Shown: positions 1 through 11,419, numbered from the stretch's first letter. The stretch is DNA of 64,000 bases from Aradus depressus (GCA_963662175.1 OY759223.1:14734249-14798248); one strand, 5' to 3'. Made by a program: numbers and translations. Notes: generated by a model not told the origin, from the sequence alone.

Positions 1-3000
1 TTTTCACAATTAGAAATTTCCGTTAAGGCAATAGGCCCCTCCTCCGTTGGGGAAGGGAAGTCACAGCCTCAGAATTGTATAAATATGCCCATGTAGCAAA
101 CTTATGTTATTGTTAAACGTTGTGCTGACGATGGCGTAATCCGAAACTCTGCACTACACTAAACAAGTCCTTAATTTTTTTTAAATTAGTTTTTATACTA
201 TATCGACACAGATCGCAGAAATGCATTCAGACATAATCCATTAGCTTTTAGTAGTAATTATTTATATAGGTGTATATCCATCTACAGCCATTTCCACTTT
301 ATTTTTCGATTATGTTTATCTGATCTTGATGTAAATTATGTGATCGATGAGATGACCTCATTGAAAAGTAGTTCCATTTCAAGCCTACCTATAAGCTGTA
401 CATGCGACAAAATCCATACTATGCCCAAAACCAACTTTTTTTCCAACTTTACAAATTTTAAAAAACAATAAATTGTCTGTACCGTCAAATTTTCTCTATT
501 CAATGCCTATTGCTCTTCTGTACAAAACTTAAAATTGTAAATACTTTTCACAAGCCTAAAACAAATGTTATCTTAATCTAAAGACTAATAAACCGAAAAT
601 AAATCTAATAATAATCCAAAAGAAAATAAATATCTAAGAAGATAATATTATTAACATTTAGAAGGCAAAAAAAAAAGTTAAAATTATTGATAATTAATAC
701 TTTATCTGTCCTTGACAAATTACAAAACAAATAAATCAAACGTTCTACACAACAATACTCTGTTTACACTTAATAAGGTCATTTTAGTCAATTGTATTTT
801 TCATAACAGAACTACATATAAAATAAAAGTTGTGAACAAAATATCATGTCCGAATACATTTCTATGATCTATGTTGATATAGTGGAAAGCTAATGAAATA
901 AATGAAAACAATTATATTGTTTTTATTTATGTTAAAATATATTTAAAATATAATTAAATAAGCCTTAACTAAGAGAACATTAATATTTTTCATATTTGGA
1001 TGTAAGACAGGGTTGCCATCTTCTCTGAAAATCCCATGAGCCATAATTTCCTTTAATTTTCTTCAATTGCAGTTTTTATATACTATTTATACACATAAAT
1101 TGATTTTATTTTATTTTTATAAATACTAGGTTCCTCTATTTTTCTATGTTTACATTGCAGGTCTATTTTGTAATAATTGCCAAACAGAAGGAACACACAT
1201 TAAAGAATATTAATATTGGTTATTAGGAAAAATAAAAACATTTTCCTTCTAAAGAATTCTAGTCATGATTACGATACCAGGAAGAACGCTGTTCGAATAA
1301 CTAAACATTGCTCATCTCTTATTGTAAAAAAGTATAACTCATAAAAAATGTTTTTTTAATGGCCTCTGCCACTTCTTGAAAACAATAGGAACAATGAAAA
1401 CATTTAAACTTCAAACTAAAAATTATTATGTTATTATTAGGAAACATATTTTTTCTCATTGTTCAAAAATAATAAAATAACCATATTAAAATCCTGTTTC
1501 ATACAAAACCATAATTTCATATGTAGCTTTAATTTTTTTATTTTCTTCAAGTTCCTCCAAAGACATCCTCCTGTAAAGACTGTCGAATCTAGTTTTTGTT
1601 TAATATTTTCATTACTAATATCATTGTTTTTGATTACTTCTTTATTAACTAATTAATTTAATTTCTCTGATTTTCTTTATTGTTATTTTATAATATTTTT
1701 TTGCTATAATTGTTTTCTTTTCTATGTTTTGCACATTGTGACCTGAGAAGTGTTCCGAAATTTCGTCGTAAAAGAAACTTCTGGAAGAGTTATAAAAAAT
1801 ATATATTTAAATTAAATTAAATACCTACTTTATTAGTATTATTATTTTTGCACTCATTTGTTTTCTAGTATTTATTCATTTCGTTATTTATTTTTTACTA
1901 GTATTGTTATCACTAATTACATGTGTCCAACCCTAAGAGTTAATAACTCTTTATGAATCTAATATACCTTACCTATAAACGATCTTCATGTTTATATTTT
2001 TATAACGTATCATTTTACCATGTTAACGGAACAAAAATAAATATTATTATAAAGAGATAGACTTTACTCTCAAAATCGATTATATCCTAGTTAAGAGAAG
2101 GCATATTTACATGACCTCTCATTGTTCTATAAAACACAGATAACCTGATTTTTAATTGACTCACCTAGATGTAAGTAAATATGACCTATTTCTTGAAGTT
2201 GATTATCTATAATAAAATATCCAATTGAACCAATTACCTATTTATAATTTGTATTGACCAGTTAAATTAACCAACCGTATATAAACATTTTCAGCCAGAT
2301 AAGTACATAAATATCCAAACAGTGATTGCTATCTGAAGGTCTTCTCAATAACCGATAAATTATCACAGTTATAATCTATGTTATCCCGGATGAAATCAAT
2401 ACAAAAACAGTTGAAGTGTGACCATTTTCGTCTTGTTGTCTTCTGTAAATATATTTCAACAAAAGATTGCTGAATATTGACTCATATGAGCTGTGAATAG
2501 CGTTATTATTGCAACACTGGAGAAATCACAAATATTTCCATTATGCCGGGTCCACCACATTGGTCCAAGGCCATTTGTCCAATATATTAATGGACGAATG
2601 GCGTCCTTTTATACTAGTATAATTGTTTTTTTTTTCTATAGTATTTCTTTGCTAGCTTACACTTTTTAGTTCTTGACTCTTTGCAGTGGCAACACTACAA
2701 TACCAACACAGATATACGTCATATCTTTGTTGAATAAATCTTTTGATTATAAATGTCGTTCCAATTCTTTTAGAAGTTGTTATTCTATTGTAATTTGTAA
2801 TTAAAATAGTTTTATTTCCTAAAACCAATGAATTTTCGAATGTTATGTGTAATGCATACACGTTACGATAACATTTACTAAATCCTAAGTATAAAATGAC
2901 ACATGTAGGAATGATGTAAAGAAAAAAGATAAAAATTACTTTTTAGAATTCGTTACAATATATTTTACCATAATATATACAAGTCAACCAGTTAATTCCA

Positions 3001-3190
3001 GCCATATCTAATCTTCAATGTTCCTTTCTCATATATCAAACTGTTTCGTTGGTGAGTATTGCCTGAAAATTAGTTTAAAATAACAAGTAGACCCTTGATC
3101 CCCAGGAGCTTGGTACAATCTATAATCAGAACAAACTCGAAAAAAAATAAAAAATAAAGGAAATTTTAAAAATATGCAGAACCCCCTAAG
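1..3190. other. AT-rich stretch without recognised features
   Basis: This stretch holds A/T-rich intronic or intergenic sequence with only short open frames. A short imperfect palindrome built on TTGTCCAA/TTGGAC lies at about 2555-2605. No GGT exon was found on the minus strand. Confidence 0.6.
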
Positions 3191-3194
3191 AACG

Positions 3195-3345
3195 ATACTC
3201 AATTTAAAACCCCCAGAAACTACAACACAAAATTTAATATGGGGATATATTGAGTTACAACCCAAATGGTCGATTGGCTTTGGAGGGAGAGCGGAAACGT
3301 AATTGATCAACTCGTGCTGGGGAAGTACCTCCGACGATGTTTCTG
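3195..3345 (+). repeat. family-A repeat, 3' fragment
   Basis: This is the terminal module of the commonest repeat here: ACAAAATTTA.TATG, then GTCGATTGG.TTTGGAGGGAGAGCG, and the end GTGCTGGGGAAGTAC. Family A has no coding potential. Its reconstructed plan is a start TTACTTCCCCAGCTATACG, one or two internal units containing AATGTATCGACA-GAAATTTTATAT and AACTGCCGATGTAATGAATG, and this terminal module followed by GCCGGTGATTCACCG. Confidence 0.75.
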
Positions 3346-3849
3346 CTCTATAACCAGCACCATGAAACTTTGAGCATTCTTGTAATGTACAATAATTTCT
3401 TCTTCCATTTCATATATGTACCTATTTATATTCAACACGTTCATACATATTATTATCTCTATTAAAACATTTATTTTTTTTCTCGTTAATATAATAAATA
3501 TCTAGCGTATCTTTAAGAAGTGAGTTAAACTTTATATAGAGTAATACTATTCTTAATTTTTTCTCTTAATCACTATGTTTACATACATTTATTCCCTTAT
3601 TTAAATTCATATTAATCTCTGAAGCGCATCTGTATGTAAAGATAAATTTTGTTAAAATGTATAAGATGACTATTACAAGAACTGAAAAGATGAATGGAGT
3701 AATTTTCCTACGAAGATTAGCGAGAACACACTTTCCATATCACAGGGGAAAGTAAGATTCCAGTATATTAATGAATGAATATTTCTCTGCCCTGGATTCT
3801 AAGAGTCCTTCTCGTCATAAATGAACCTCATTAACCTATATTTCTAAAT

Positions 3850-4405
3850 AAAAACATCCATGTTCACTTTAGCTTTTGTGTTAATTGTGATTTTGCATCA
3901 TCCGTGGCATCCACCATCATTATTCCGGTTAATCCGGGAGTACTGTATCTTGAATTTTTTTTTTTTTTGAGAACGAATATGACCTGAATATAGACGCATA
4001 TGAAACAAACTGCGAAGTGGTTCTTTGTTCAGCTTCCTAGCCATTAATTTTAATTAAAAAATATGTGAAAAATTGAGAATTTTTGAAACTTCAAAGCTCT
4101 ATAGTTGAAAAAAAATTGAAAATCTGAAATTTTTAACTATTTCGGCACTTTGAAGAAAACAGGAGAGGTTATATTTTTTTCTATAATCACTCTTTATAAA
4201 TATTTAAAAATTTGTAATTAGTAATTGAATAAAAACAGTATCTATTTTAATTATCAATCTAACGAATTTTATATCCTTCTATTTTTATAGTAATTATTAT
4301 TATCCATGTTTACTTTAGCATTTGGGTTAACCGTGATTTTGCATTATCCATTGCACCCGACGCTATCATTACTCCAGTTAATCGGGAGTAATCTATTCGA
4401 ATTTT
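3850..4405 (+). repeat. two diverged direct copies of a ~110-bp sequence
   Basis: 3850-3957 and 4303-4405 share the order CCATGTT-ACTTTAGC-TTTTG.GTTAA-TGTGATTTTGCAT-ATCC-.GCA-CC and GGTTAATC.GGGAGTA with many substitutions. They are separated by about 345 bp of AT-rich DNA. This is either an old local duplication or two ends of one element. Confidence 0.55.
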
Positions 4406-5097
4406 CAAAATAGAAAATGAAAGCTCTTACATATCTGAATACTTTGGTAAAATGTAAAAAGACCAACCATTCAGTCATAAATGAATACACGGCCGTTTAA
4501 AATGGAACCACCTGTTTACTTTCTTTAGAATTTTAATGTGATCCTGAACTATTTAAAATTTGAATATTTGATTGAACATTTTCTGAAATAGTGCCCTTGC
4601 TAATTTGATCCTAGGGTTTATTGGTCAGTTATCCTGGTTCAAAATCAATGTTGCCACTAGGTTTTAGGTTTTTTTTTTCAGTTCTGGACATTTAAATGAG
4701 GACGTGGAATTATGATATTTTACGTCAGACTGCGGTACATTATTTGCAAAAAATGGCAAATCAGTAAATACAATCCGAGAAAAAATGAAGAGAATTGTCA
4801 AATTTCAGGTATAGGGTTATCTACGCGATATAATTTCAAAAAGATGGCAATTCTTTCTTAACCCAAATTTATTAGTTGGTTTGTTCTTTACTATACTCTA
4901 TTCCATGACATTTTCAAATTTGTTTAATACTCACATATGTTGTTTTTCGACAAGCCTTATTCGCAAAACTGAAGAGCAAGATTAATTTTTAAAAGATTTG
5001 TGATTTTATTATCAAGAAGAATAACATTTGACCATATTTTTAATAAAGGTGTGCAGGTTCTCCAGTTTTGTGATTCTTCACAAATACAAATCACATA
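4406..5097. other. unrecognised AT-rich interval
   Basis: No exon, repeat unit or inverted repeat recognised. Confidence 0.5.
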
Positions 5098-5200
5098 AAT
5101 ACCTTGAGCATGCCGTCCTTCGGATGGAAAGTTAAGTGATGATCCTGAGTCTGTACAATGTCAGGGACTGAGACTCCATAGCCCGGGCATGACACACACG
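5098..5200 (+). mobile_element. SINE-1 fragment (body and tail)
   Basis: It starts at the CCTTGAGCA.GCCGTCCTTCGGATGG segment and jumps to the GCCCGGGCATGA tail, so an internal part is deleted. Confidence 0.7.
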
Positions 5201-5638
5201 AACTAACATGTATTACAAATATAGGAGAAACTATAACTGGTTCAATAAAAGGACAGACGAGGTCAAAATTGTATTCTGTTGGATCTCTCGCTAGAAAATT
5301 AGTGCGTATGTTAAAAAAAACAAGACTAAGTCTGAAAAATAATTATTTTTGGATTGTTCCTCTCTCTGAAGATGAAATAAAAATTGAATTTTGTCTAAAT
5401 AAAAAAAAAAAAAACAGTTTAGGACTACTCTATAGATGATCAAGATACATCTCGATAAAGAATTGAAATGTTTATGTATATTAACTGAATACAACAGCAG
5501 TTAATCCTATTAAAAAAAAAAAATAGGAGTTATTCCTATATCATATTACATAACCTTATAAAGTTGTTGACGTCCAGTCTAGAGCAATATCGAAATTTAT
5601 ATAGTAATAACAAAAAAAAAAGTTTGATCAAAACTAAC

Positions 5639-5862
5639 CTGTTCGTGATAACGCCTTTTCAGGTGTGTTACCAAAATACATATTCTTGTGAGCAGATGCG
5701 GGTGCTGTTTCTCTGGCATTTAAACTTCGAACTTTTCCTTTGGCATAGACAGTCATCATAAATCCACCGCCAAGCCCCATACTTTGCGAATTGATCAGTC
5801 CATTGCAAAAAAGGGCTGCTATGGCTGAATCCACTGCGCTACCTCCAGCTTTTAGGATATCT
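5639..5862 (-). CDS. Ggt: gamma-glutamyltranspeptidase (GGT), internal exon
   Basis: GGT cleaves and transfers the gamma-glutamyl group of glutathione at the outer cell surface. This 224-bp exon encodes about 74 residues. In order they show the GGSAVD..AIAALFCNGL helix motif, QSMGLGGGFMM, and the LNARE segment. In the human enzyme the Arg-Glu of LNARE binds the gamma-glutamyl carboxylate, and both residues are kept here. The exon lies between a TTTCAG acceptor (intron side 5863-5868) and a GTTAGT donor (5633-5638). Its first base completes the Arg codon split by the previous exon (10871), giving CSKIG-R-DILKAGGSAVD without a break. It has no stop or frameshift. The small subunit with the catalytic Thr is not in the window. 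No further exon was recognised below 5639, so the next intron is at least 5.6 kb. Assignment is from family motifs. Confidence 0.93.
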
Positions 5863-6110
5863 CTGAAATTATTATTTTGATTTGTCTACTTTATTTACTC
5901 AAGAGAGCATGTAAATAAAATATGCTGAATAAATTATTCATTAATATCAATGATAAACTCATTGTTACGTTTAACCCTAATTCAAGGTTGAGTGAAAAAT
6001 GATTGCGTTCACATACTATTAATATGTTATCATATATAAAAAAAATAAATACAAACAAGCAATTTGAGGAAATTAAGAGTAATAAAAGAAAATATTGTAA
6101 TAAAACACTT

Positions 6111-6116
6111 TTTATT
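6111..6116 (-). terminator. candidate Nupr1 poly(A) signal (AATAAA)
   Basis: AATAAA on the minus strand, about 330 nt after the Nupr1 stop, in a U-rich context. AT richness makes chance hexamers common. Confidence 0.35.
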
Positions 6117-6442
6117 GATTTAAAAAAAATTAATAGAACAATTCACAACAAAAATTAACTTTTTAAGTTTCGAAAACCTAAACATTATGACTTAAATATA
6201 ATCTTAACACTAATCCGAATTAAGTCTTCACAAATCTAATTAAAACTATATACTAATTCAAATAATAATAAAAGAAAAATATACAACAAAACTGTCAAAA
6301 TATTTTTTTTAAAATCATTATGAAGCTTTTAAAATAAAAAAAAATGCAATAACACTTGAGTGTATCGTTTGTAGTTGTGTAGTCCGAAAAATAAAGTCCA
6401 AATTAAATAAATCCATACATTTTAGAGATCGGAGGGCGTACA

Positions 6443-6664
6443 TCATTCCTTTTCATTCAGATTTTTCTTACAATCCGTTTTCTTATTTGCTTCAGTATTT
6501 TGAATTTTGGTCACAATTTTCCTCGAGTGTCCACATGGATCGAAGTGATTCGTATGCTTGCTCGCTTCTGTCTTCGATCTTTGCTTTCCACTCTGTCCAG
6601 AGTAGAGGTGTTTGTCATGATCAAAATTGTAATGTTCATACTCATCAAAATGGTTCTCAGACAT
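6443..6664 (-). CDS. Nupr1: nuclear protein 1 (Nupr1/p8-type stress-response protein)
   Basis: The product is a 73-residue protein in one exon. Nupr1 proteins are small, basic, intrinsically disordered nuclear cofactors induced by stress. The N-terminal half has the acidic/aromatic FDEYEHYNFDHDKH block (residues 6-19), then SGQSGKQRSKTEASKHTN (22-39) and FDPCGHSRKIVTKIQNTE (41-58), the family core, which carries the basic nuclear-targeting residues. The Lys-rich tail ends in NLNEKE. The order and spacing closely match the fly-type protein and, more loosely, vertebrate NUPR1. The ATG at 6662-6664 was chosen because the family block starts right after it; upstream in-frame codons to 6784 encode unrelated low-complexity sequence. 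An A at -3 suits initiation. TATTTACAG ends 14 bases before the ATG and could be an acceptor for a 5'UTR intron. The gene lies inside a GGT intron on the same strand. It is intact and looks functional. Confidence 0.93.
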   Translation of the reverse strand: MSENHFDEYEHYNFDHDKHLYSGQSGKQRSKTEASKHTNHFDPCGHSRKIVTKIQNTEANKKTDCKKNLNEKE

Positions 6665-6779
6665 GATTTTGAACTTTACTGTAAATATATATATATTATC
6701 TATATAAAACTTGGGAATATATGTATATATATATAAGTGTGTGTAAACTTGAAACTGGTGTAGCGAATGAACAAAACAC

Positions 6780-6900
6780 AACAACTGTTGCTACGTGCTA
6801 GATACCAACTGATCATGGGAGCACGGCCTCGACACAGCTGGGACACCCCGCGCCTGCGCACTACCCAAGGTCATCCTAAACTTTCCAATACCTTAACGAA
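6780..6900 (-). promoter_or_regulatory. likely Nupr1 promoter and start region
   Basis: This is a short GC-rich island in very AT-rich surroundings, just upstream of Nupr1. On the minus strand it contains TGCGCAGGCGCG, close to the NRF-1 palindrome; TGACCTTGGG, a nuclear-receptor/ERR-like half site; and TCAGTT at about 6812, an insect-like initiator. A start there gives a leader of about 150 nt. The motifs are visible in the sequence; their use is inferred. Confidence 0.5.
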
Positions 6901-7515
6901 ATTTCTTCAAATATTATTTATATATATATTTTTTTAAAAGAATATTTTACCCATAAATATTTGATTAAAATAATTCATATTAATAATACGTAAAATATAT
7001 AAATATAGATATAATCAATTTCAATCACGTTATTCTATTCTTGCTTTGGCCTACATACTGGAACTTGCTAATTTTAATATAATCTAAATGCGTAATGAAA
7101 AAAAAGGGACACGTCAGACGATAATGTACATACAAAAACATTCAACTTCGATTTATTAAAACATCCTCCACATTTTGTTAGTAATATTAATTATTTGCAT
7201 AAATTTCAATTACTTCTTACTTAGGCAGTAATTAATATTTTTAATAAGGGCAATTTTCAATTTGGTAATAGGTATAGAGTTTTTGATTTTCAAAATTTTT
7301 GAATAGAAGAAAAACTTATTTATTTATGAGGTAGTAATAATTTTGCAGCTGTGTAATTTTAATGCAATTTGTGTATTAAAATGTTATTTTGTTGTCTTAG
7401 AAGTTTCAGTGTTGTTTATTTGTGAAATTGAAATATTGCATTTACAGGATAAACTACATATAATGAAAAAAAAAAAAATGAGAAAGGTTCTTTGAAGGTT
7501 TAGGAAATTGAAAAG

Positions 7516-7580
7516 AAAGAAGTCGTCGGTGAATCACCGGCAACGTACTTCCCCAGAACGAATTAAATAATTAATGTTCC
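7516..7580 (-). repeat. family-A 3' end fragment
   Basis: Reverse-complement GGTGAATCACCGGC..GTACTTCCCCAG end with the adjacent AATTAAT block. Confidence 0.65.
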
Positions 7581-7667
7581 GTTTAATTTAATATTATTAT
7601 TTTTTTTTTTTGGTCATTACGTACGATGCATATTAGTCATGACTCTTATAATGGTGTTTTACCTAAT

Positions 7668-7815
7668 TATTTACGACATCCATGGCCCCAGGAGGAAGTT
7701 TTATCTACGAAATAAAACTCACTCCCGGACGGGATTCGAACCTGCAATCCAAGTTGAGACCATGCGACCAAAGCCCTATGCTCTAGTCCGCACGGCCACC
7801 ATCGCTCCCTAAAAC
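7668..7815 (-). mobile_element. SINE-2 (second tRNA-derived family)
   Basis: Read on the minus strand it starts GGGAGCGATGGTGGCCGTGC, with an A-box-like TGGCCGTGCGG and a B-box-like GGTTCGAATCC about 55 bp later. A short body ending in GGGCCATGGATGTCGTAAAT follows. Copies recur at 21286 and 63188, so this is a repeat rather than a tRNA gene. Confidence 0.7.
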
Positions 7816-7920
7816 CTGTATTAACAACTCTAAGTTGAGGAACGCGGACATATTGTGGAATTTGTAATAAATAAAACAAACTTATTTTTTGAAATATTGT
7901 CTATTCCTTAACACAAACAC

Positions 7921-8080
7921 TCTAATAACAGGCGATGTAATGAATATATCGACATGAAATTTTACAAGTAAATTCAAAACTCGATAAGGACGACACCTAT
8001 TAATTTTCAGCTGAATCAGCCAAATGGGAAGGGGGACTCAACTCAAAAACACTATTAACTTCCGATGTAGTGTCCCAGAA
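7921..8080 (+). repeat. family-A internal unit
   Basis: It carries GCGATGTAATGAATATATCG, GGACGACACCTATTAATTTTCAG and GGGGGACTCAACTCAAAAAC, the internal module. Confidence 0.7.
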
Positions 8081-8454
8081 AAAGTCGACTATTGATTTTT
8101 TTTTTGACAAAAGCTTCGATTGATTTTAGAAGGAGTGCTAAAACAAATTTGATGAATTCGCGCAATTGATTCATAACATTTTATTATGAAATTTGGTCAA
8201 AAAAAATAAGGTCTAATTCACAAATATTTTTCCTTTGTCTTTTAGAGATGGGCATCTTTGTCGAACAACAAGAATACAGTTATCTGCTGCTGGATGAATG
8301 TTCTATCAGCGATCAAATGCTCAAAATAAAATTTAAAAACAGCAAACCTCACGTTCCAAATTGTTATCGTGTACTAAATATAGTTTCGTGACCACTGTTA
8401 GTGAGTGTTTTGCGACATCATCGAGAAAAGAAGTCTGTTAATATTTTTCAAATT

Positions 8455-8666
8455 CATAAACTAAGTACTCACTCTTCCTCTAAAACCAATCGACCGATTC
8501 GGTTGAAAAACTACCTATAGGTTTTTTTATTCATGGTCTTTTGAATCCTCATAGAAAATTTCGTATCGATACGTTCATTCTATTGGGAGTTATCGAGTTC
8601 ACAGACAGACAACAATTTAACTTTCCTAACTATACGAAGTATTGGAGAAGTTATGTAATCGGTCAA
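8455..8666. repeat. family-A pieces, mixed orientation
   Basis: 8455-8612 is the minus-oriented 5' half. 8622-8666 is the hairpin start (TATACGAAGTAT...GAAGTTATGTAATCGG) in plus orientation. The two halves meet through a rearrangement. Confidence 0.6.
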
Positions 8667-9599
8667 GTATATGCTGTCTTTGTGTCTGTGAACTTTGCAT
8701 GCCAATTCACAAGGATACGATGTCGGGGTCACGGATTTTGATCAAACTTTTTTTGCATGTTCTATATCGAAAATAAGAAGACACCTGTCTCACCGTTTGT
8801 TCCAATGGGCCTTGGTTTGATCGCAACAAATTTTTGAAAAATTCATTTTGGCCATTTTTTGTTATTTTTTTTCTCGGCGTGTGTTCTACCGAATAAGGAG
8901 TTCTCTACGTAATGTTTTTCTGTTTTTTACCCAGATTTCAGAAAAAATATTTTTGTGTTGATTTAAGCCGTTAAATGATTAAAAAAAAAAAAAATGTTTC
9001 CAAGAGAACATGGTCAGAAAAATTTTTTTCATGAAAATTTAAAATTCATGTTTCTAATGACAAAAAACCATTGAATACAGATTTTGGTTCAAATCAAAAG
9101 TTATCGATTTTTAGTCCCCAAATTTTGGGCGAGACCAGTTTTGAACTGTCAAGTTCAAACGCTTATAACTTCGAATCTAATCAACCGATTTTAATTATCG
9201 ATAGCAAGTTTTAAAGAACTTTACGTTCTCTTTCCAACGATGTATCATATGTCTAGGTTGAACTATGCCCACTATAAAAAACTTGACAAAAAAAGTAAAA
9301 ATTTATGTTAATCTTAAACCTTATTTTGTGGAGTAGAAAGCATTGATCAAATGTTATGTTTTCTACATCAATGGAATGCTCTTTACGAGTTCTTTCAAAC
9401 AACGTATCATTCATTAAAATCGATTAAGTAGACTTTGCGCAATACACACATAAGTTTTTTGGTATGAGAAACACAAATCTGGTCTTCATTTCAATATTAT
9501 CCTCAACATTAATCGCTGTTTAATTTTTTTGAACAAACGGGGGCACCCTGAGCTTAGGGGCACTGAAGCGGCTGCCTCACTTGCCTCAATGATAAATAG

Positions 9600-9995
9600 G
9601 CACTGATGTGAGTACATGAAATTTTAAATTCAAAACATAGATGGCCCCTATTACTTTTCCGCGAAATCGGCCGACTCAAAAACCATAATAATAACCCACT
9701 GTAATAAATATATAAATACTGTAATAAATATATATGAAGATTCAGAAGCCACTATGTAAGTAAAATAATGAGTTCTAGGCCAAACGATATATTGGTTTTG
9801 GAAGGGGAGCGAAAACTTAATTGATTAATTCGTACTGAGGAAGTACATAGCCGGTGACTACCAACGAATTTCTTTTTTTTTTTAATTTTTTTGGAAACAG
9901 AAGCTTGGAAAACATTAAATTCCGTTGAAAACTCAACATCGAAATTTTGGCCGATTCCATAACTTGCCCTATACTCGATACAGCTGCGGAAATAA
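9600..9995. repeat. family-A, two pieces in opposite orientation
   Basis: 9600-9870 is plus and ends in GGGGAAGTAC-CCGGTGA. It is joined directly to a minus-oriented 5' end (9871-9995). Confidence 0.65.
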
Positions 9996-10114
9996 TGTTC
10001 AGTTGTTTGTAGTCCCATCCTTATCATACGGCTTGGCTTCCCCTTGGCCTTTCATACTTCCTGTTTTTGTCCGACAAGACGATAAAAGAGGCTTCTCAAA
10101 GTCATTTAGTTAAA

Positions 10115-10171
10115 TGAACTTGAATGAAATAAAACTAGTTTATTTGAGGTATTGTCAAATTTCACAGAATA
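10115..10171 (+). mobile_element. Penelope-like terminal-repeat fragment (type a)
   Basis: GAATGAAATAAAACTAGTTT, TATTGTCAAATTTCAC matches the outer part of the palindromic copy at 26066. Confidence 0.5.
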
Positions 10172-10173
10172 TA

Positions 10174-10292
10174 CAGTAGAACCTCTTTAAGTCGAACCTC
10201 GATAAGTCGAAAACCTCCAAAACTCGAAAAAAAGTTTTGTTCCTTTCCCTTCAAGCACCAAAACCTCCATTACTCGAAATCTCAACCCTCTA
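10174..10292 (+). mobile_element. pogo/Tigger-like MITE, 5' end fragment
   Basis: It starts with TA|CAGTAGAACCTCTTTAAGTC, the terminus of the complete copies at 28969 and 42443, and stops abruptly where the hAT copy begins. Confidence 0.75.
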
Positions 10293-10378
10293 TAGCGTTG
10301 CAGACTTTTTGTTATTAATTTGGGAGACTCGGACCCCTAGAAGGTCCCCCTGAGGTAACCACTGACTGTAATACTTAA

Positions 10379-10530
10379 GTTGACTTTACACGAGCAGCAA
10401 AAATGCAAAGCGCAGCAGCAGCAAATGTACTCTGTGGTTTCTGTGCTTTTAGAATTAAATAACTCACTTCCAATAGCGTGCATTCGCTGTTGTTGCGCTT
10501 TGCATTTTTACTGCGCATTTAAAATCAGCT
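10379..10530. mobile_element. TTAA-flanked MITE nested in hAT
   Basis: 152 bp with imperfect terminal inverted repeats of about 37 bp (GTTGACTTTACACGAGCAGC against AGCTGATTTTAAATGCGCAG) and TTAA at both edges, which suggests a piggyBac-like mobiliser. The same MITE occupies the same place in the hAT copy at 41665. Confidence 0.6.
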
Positions 10531-10756
10531 TTAAGAGTATAAAGTACAACATAAATGAAAATTTTGAGCGAGGAAATGAAATGATCGAATTCATATATGC
10601 TTAAATAAATGTAATATGACTTGTTTTGTACATGTACATTTATGTAACAGCTGATTGCTGATTTAGAAATCAGACCCACGGGAAGTTTGAAGATCCTATT
10701 GGTAACTTGTAAGCATTCCATTTTTAATAAAAACTATTTTTTTAGTTTATTTAATT

Positions 10757-10853
10757 TTTATCTTGGTTTTTTGCTCTGGCCAGGGGGGGCACGCGCACAT
10801 ATAAATGACGGGGGCGCGTGCCCCCCCTGGCCAGAGCAAAAAACCAAGATAAA
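10757..10853. repeat. perfect 40-bp inverted repeat (hairpin) next to GGT splice donor
   Basis: The arms 10757-10796 and 10814-10853 are exact reverse complements with a 17-nt loop. They include G7/C7 runs and CTCTGGCCAG. In the GGT transcript the hairpin would start about 17 nt after the donor. Confidence 0.9.
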
Positions 10854-10870
10854 TAAATAAATAGTCTTAC

Positions 10871-11086
10871 CGTCCTATCTTGGAGCACGGAGGTCCGTCG
10901 GTGCAGACAGCCGCCTCCGAGAACTCCCGGAGGAGAGATGGGGAGGGAGGCTGCGGAACCTCAGGGTCTGGAGGCCGGAGGGAGGTGTCCCGGATGAGCC
11001 ACCAGGAGGCAAGAAGACAGGGGAGGACCAGTACCACAGTGGTCAGGGCACACAGGAACATTGACCATCGTCGCTTGAAGTCCTCT
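10871..11086 (-). CDS. Ggt: gamma-glutamyltranspeptidase, N-terminal membrane-anchor exon
   Basis: This exon encodes a short basic cytoplasmic stretch (EDFKRRW), one hydrophobic segment of about 25 residues (W7-I32) that would make a type II signal anchor, a proline-rich stalk, and then FSEAAVCTDGPPCSKIG, the conserved start of the GGT large subunit. It ends two bases into an Arg codon at a GTAAGA donor (10865-10870), which matches the phase of the exon at 5862. The upper limit is uncertain. TTGACAG at 11087-11093 is a plausible acceptor, although its pyrimidine tract is weak. The frame also stays open to an ATG at 11098-11100, and an in-frame ATG at 11059-11061 precedes the anchor. A hAT remnant with a strong hairpin begins within about 10 bp of the donor. 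Confidence 0.88.
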
Positions 11087-11200
11087 CTGTCAACATACAT
11101 TATACATTACTTCAACAAAAAAAATACATATATGTATGAGGGTAACTATTTATGAAAATATATAAACCATAAATTAGTAGAACTGTTTTATTAAAGTATA

Positions 11201-11275
11201 CGGTGAATCACAGGCTATGTACTTCCCCAGCACAAATTGATCAATTACGTTTTCGCTCTCTCGCTAAAGCTATTC
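11201..11275 (-). repeat. family-A 3' end fragment
   Basis: GGTGAATCACAGG-CTATGTACTTCCCCAGC and ATTGATCAATTACGTTTTCGC in reverse orientation. Confidence 0.65.
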
Positions 11276-11419
11276 GACCGTATCCTCCATCTATCCCCCT
11301 CTGGAGTCGGGCCGTATATCTTCCTCTCCGACATATTGAGTAAACCTTACTCCTTCCTAGTCAGGACACAGGTTTCACTCGCTCATGTGACGACCGGTCT
11401 TAGGACTGTTTTATATATT

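Larger units (their letters stand above)
10293..10862 (-). mobile_element. hAT-type non-autonomous element, rearranged copy
   Basis: It matches the complete hAT copy at 34615 in reverse: AATCAGCAATCAGCTG, TTACCA-TAGGATC and the G-run/C-run terminus. Its outer end is replaced by an inverted copy of itself, giving a hairpin at 10757-10853. A TTAA-flanked MITE sits inside. The element ends about 8 bp inside the GGT intron. Confidence 0.65.
5863..10870 (-). other. GGT intron (5,008 bp) hosting Nupr1
   Basis: This interval lies between the two phase-matched GGT exons. It carries the complete Nupr1 gene on the same strand, a SINE-2 copy, several family-A fragments, a pogo/Tigger MITE fragment and a hAT copy at its 5' end. 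6900-7515, 8080-8455 and 8670-9600 show only AT-rich sequence in which I recognise nothing. Confidence 0.85.

Noticed and set aside
2652..2861. Small minus-strand ORF
   Set aside because: No family resemblance, AT-rich, no splice or start support.
1..5600. More GGT exons at low coordinates
   Set aside because: I looked on the minus strand for the SVAVPGE-type continuation expected after the 5639 exon and found none.
5564..5761. Plus-strand ORF across the GGT exon
   Set aside because: It is the antisense shadow of a clear exon.
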